Assembly: GCA_964390795.1 (NCBI GenBank)
Contig: CAYMLQ010000012.1
Location: forward strand, 1-42,337
DNA: 42,337 bases
Source: CAYMLQ01 sp964390795
Lineage (GTDB): Bacteria; Verrucomicrobiota; Kiritimatiellia; RFP12; UBA1067
Direction: 5' to 3'
Shown here one piece after another: positions 40,723 through 42,337 of this stretch; position 1 is the stretch's first letter; each line of letters begins with the position of its first letter. The notes under the pieces were generated by a model. That model was not told the DNA's origin and made no database searches. It saw nothing but the letters and a program-made list of their open reading frames with translations. A program made the position numbers and the translations under genes.

Positions 40723-41544
40723 TTACTTCTTATCGGGAACCGGGATGAAGCCAATCTCTTCAATAATCTCGCGGCCCTTTTCGGAGCGGCTCAGCGCGAG
40801 AAACTTGGCGATCAGGCTGTCCGTCGCGGGAGCGCCGTTCGTGAACATGAACAGCTCACGCGAGATCGGGTAGGTCTTGCCGATGACCGTCTCCGCGCAC
40901 GGAACGACCCCGTTGATCTCCAAGGCCTTGACCGAGCGGTCCACGAAACCGAGACCCGCATAGCCGATCGCCCCTTTGGTCATCTGTACGCGCTGGCGCA
41001 CGCCGCCGTTGCTGCCGGTATACTCCGCGCCCTCGCAGATTTTCGCATCCTTGCCGAGTACCAGCTCTTTGAACGACTCGAACGTGCCGCTGTTCGTATC
41101 GCGGCTGATCACCACGATCGCCTGATCCGGCCCGCCCACGTCCTTCCAGTTGGTGATCTTGCCTGTGTAGATGTCGCGCACCTGCTCGATTGTCAGCCCC
41201 TTCACCTTGTTCGAGGGATGCACGATCACCGGCAGCGCGTCGTACGCGACCACATGCGCCACCGGCTTGACACCCTTCTCCTCCATCGCCTTACGCTCGG
41301 AGTCCTTGAGATCCCGCGACAGATCCGCAATATCGCATGTGCCGTTCAGCAGCGCTTTCGCGCCGTTGCCGCTGCCCGACTCGCTCACCGTAATATTGAC
41401 GCCTGGATTTTGCCTCATGTAGTACTCGGCGAACGCCTTGGCGATCGGCCCGACCGTGGTGGAGCCGTCCAGCACCAGTTTGTCCTGCGCCTGCGCGACC
41501 GCACACGCGGCCACCAGCCCTGCTGTGATTAACGAAACTCTCAT
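40723..41544 (-). CDS. pstS: periplasmic phosphate-binding protein PstS
   Basis: 273 residues from ATG 41544, with AGGAG seven bases upstream. An in-frame GTG/ATG-like extension to 41577 has no site. Signal peptide MRVSLITAGLVAACAVAQA, then DKLVLDGSTTVGPIAKAF: the DGSTTV loop contacts phosphate in PstS. SESGSGNG, ADLSRDLKDSE and SRDTNSGTFESF complete the binding site. It belongs to the short PstS class. It is the first gene of pstSCAB-phoU-phoBR; a candidate PhoB-box promoter lies 60-115 bp upstream. Confidence 0.95.
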   Translation of the reverse strand: MRVSLITAGLVAACAVAQAQDKLVLDGSTTVGPIAKAFAEYYMRQNPGVNITVSESGSGNGAKALLNGTCDIADLSRDLKDSERKAMEEKGVKPVAHVVAYDALPVIVHPSNKVKGLTIEQVRDIYTGKITNWKDVGGPDQAIVVISRDTNSGTFESFKELVLGKDAKICEGAEYTGSNGGVRQRVQMTKGAIGYAGLGFVDRSVKALEINGVVPCAETVIGKTYPISRELFMFTNGAPATDSLIAKFLALSRSEKGREIIEEIGFIPVPDKK

Positions 41545-41605
41545 CTGATTTCTCCTGTTGGTTGCACCCGGACACACCGTACTCGGATGTACCCGGTTGC
41601 GTTTT

Positions 41606-41659
41606 ATGAAAACATTTTTGTGTTAAGCCACAATGTCTCTTCGGTTAGTAAACCGTGAG
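41606..41659 (-). promoter_or_regulatory. candidate PhoB-box promoter of pstS
   Basis: On the minus strand CTCACG (41654-41659), CTAACC (41643-41648), GACATT (41632-41637) and TTAACA (41621-41626) recur at 11 bp. The base nine positions further begins TTTCAT (41606-41611), a 4/6 match to TATAAT. The -10 is weaker than at the two other promoters, but the box series has the same pattern, with box 3 degenerate. Confidence 0.5.
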
Positions 41660-41663
41660 CGTG

Positions 41664-42337
41664 TTAGAACTTGCCGTTCAACTCGAAGCGCACCCAGTAG
41701 GCCGCATCCTCGTTTACCGCCACCGTATCATGCTGATAGTAATCGCCGTACCAGAGCATCTCACCGACCACCGCGCCGGTCAGTTCGCCGCGCTTGCCGA
41801 AGACCTTGCTGACGATCGGGAAGTCGTAGCGGAGTTGCGTGTAGAGGCCGCGGTAGCTGTCCGTCGCGCCGTTGTCCTTCTCCGCCGCGAACATCGGGCC
41901 GGCCTGAAGCTTCACCTTGTGCTTTGCATACGGCTCAATACCCGCCTCAAGGTGCGGATAGATCAGATTGGACCAGCGGTACTGGTCATACATTCCCGAG
42001 CACAGTTCGCTGAACCATGTGGTGCGGTTGAAGACCGGGTTCCAGCCGTTGTCCGTGCTGCCGTCAGCCGTCTTGTAATAGCTGTCCTTGTCACCCGATA
42101 GATACAGGACTGCGCCCGTCAGTTTGGGCTTGCCGAAGACCTCTTTCTCCGAATAGGTCAGCCCAGCATACGTCATCCACGCGAAAAGGTCGCGCCCGTC
42201 CATGCCCGACTGGCCGTCTGTCTGACCAAGCTGCACCGCTGCCTCGACCTCGGCCGAGAGCTTGTCGCTGATCTTCGGCATCAGGCGCGTGCCCAGCGTG
42301 TGGAAATCGCGCCCCGGATAGCGTTTCGCCTTATCGA
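41664..42337 (-). CDS. outer-membrane barrel, alginate-export-like (5' end outside window)
   Basis: The frame stays open from 42336 past an internal Met at 42281, so the gene begins beyond the right edge; 224 C-terminal residues are visible. Features match the alginate-export/porin-type barrel family: FHTLGTRLMPKISDKLSAE, the AAVQLGQTDGQ strand, WMTYAGLTYSEKE, KPKLTGAVLYLSGDKD, NPVFNRTTWFSEL, and the C-terminal strand AAYWVRFELNGKF ending in Phe, as for BamA-inserted barrels. The substrate is unknown. It precedes pstS by 119 bp without an evident terminator; whether it shares phosphate control depends on its own promoter, which is not in view. Confidence 0.75.
   Translation of the reverse strand, partial: DKAKRYPGRDFHTLGTRLMPKISDKLSAEVEAAVQLGQTDGQSGMDGRDLFAWMTYAGLTYSEKEVFGKPKLTGAVLYLSGDKDSYYKTADGSTDNGWNPVFNRTTWFSELCSGMYDQYRWSNLIYPHLEAGIEPYAKHKVKLQAGPMFAAEKDNGATDSYRGLYTQLRYDFPIVSKVFGKRGELTGAVVGEMLWYGDYYQHDTVAVNEDAAYWVRFELNGKF

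Overview
The window reads as a chromosomal segment of a Gram-negative bacterium of the PVC group, most plausibly Kiritimatiellota or a neighbouring Verrucomicrobiota/Lentisphaerota lineage. This placement is an inference from protein style only: very long secreted mosaics (LamG, MBG, Fn3, cadherin-like modules, Asp-rich calcium loops, C-termini ending in aromatic-Arg strands) beside a classical outer-membrane/TonB apparatus. Every gene I accept lies on the minus strand, so transcription runs from right to left.

Right part (42337 to 34282): the 3' end of an outer-membrane barrel gene, then a tight operon pstS-pstC-pstA-pstB-phoU-phoB-phoR for high-affinity phosphate uptake and phosphate sensing, closed by a strong intrinsic terminator.

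Middle part (34200 to 22800): a secreted beta-helix-like protein with its own promoter and terminator, followed by a seven-gene operon: TonB-dependent receptor, DUF3450 protein, long ExbB with periplasmic coiled coil (TtpC type), ExbB, ExbD, TonB and a periplasmic TPR protein. This is the complete gene set of the Vibrio-type TonB2 energiser. Upstream of pstS, of the beta-helix gene and of the receptor gene I see the same promoter layout: four six-base boxes at an exact 11-bp period (boxes 1, 2 and 4 resemble CTAACA/TTAACC, box 3 is degenerate). In two of the three, box 4 is followed by exactly 9 bases and then TATAST. I read these as PhoB boxes. The TonB system would then be part of the phosphate-starvation response.

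Between 22320 and 22800 sits a small independent transcription unit: a 56-residue basic protein with an excellent ribosome binding site, a structured leader and a perfect 20-bp hairpin downstream.

Left part (22316 to 111): a six-gene operon joined by 4-bp overlaps or short gaps (unknown secreted protein; metallophosphoesterase giant; DUF1573 protein; Fn3/MBG giant; GT-C glycosyltransferase fused to TPRs; smaller Fn3/MBG protein). After it come a LamG-MBG protein, a 2050-residue LamG/beta-repeat/metallophosphoesterase/FGE-like giant and three small genes of unknown role. The membrane GT-C-TPR protein resembles in architecture the eukaryotic TMTC O-mannosyltransferases that modify cadherins, and it lies among genes for Ig-fold secreted proteins. 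It is therefore a candidate dedicated glycosyltransferase for them. Two secreted proteins share an undescribed Cys/Asp-rich N-terminal domain, and several share C-terminal modules that could be sorting signals.

No tRNA, rRNA, CRISPR array, IS element or phage gene was recognised.
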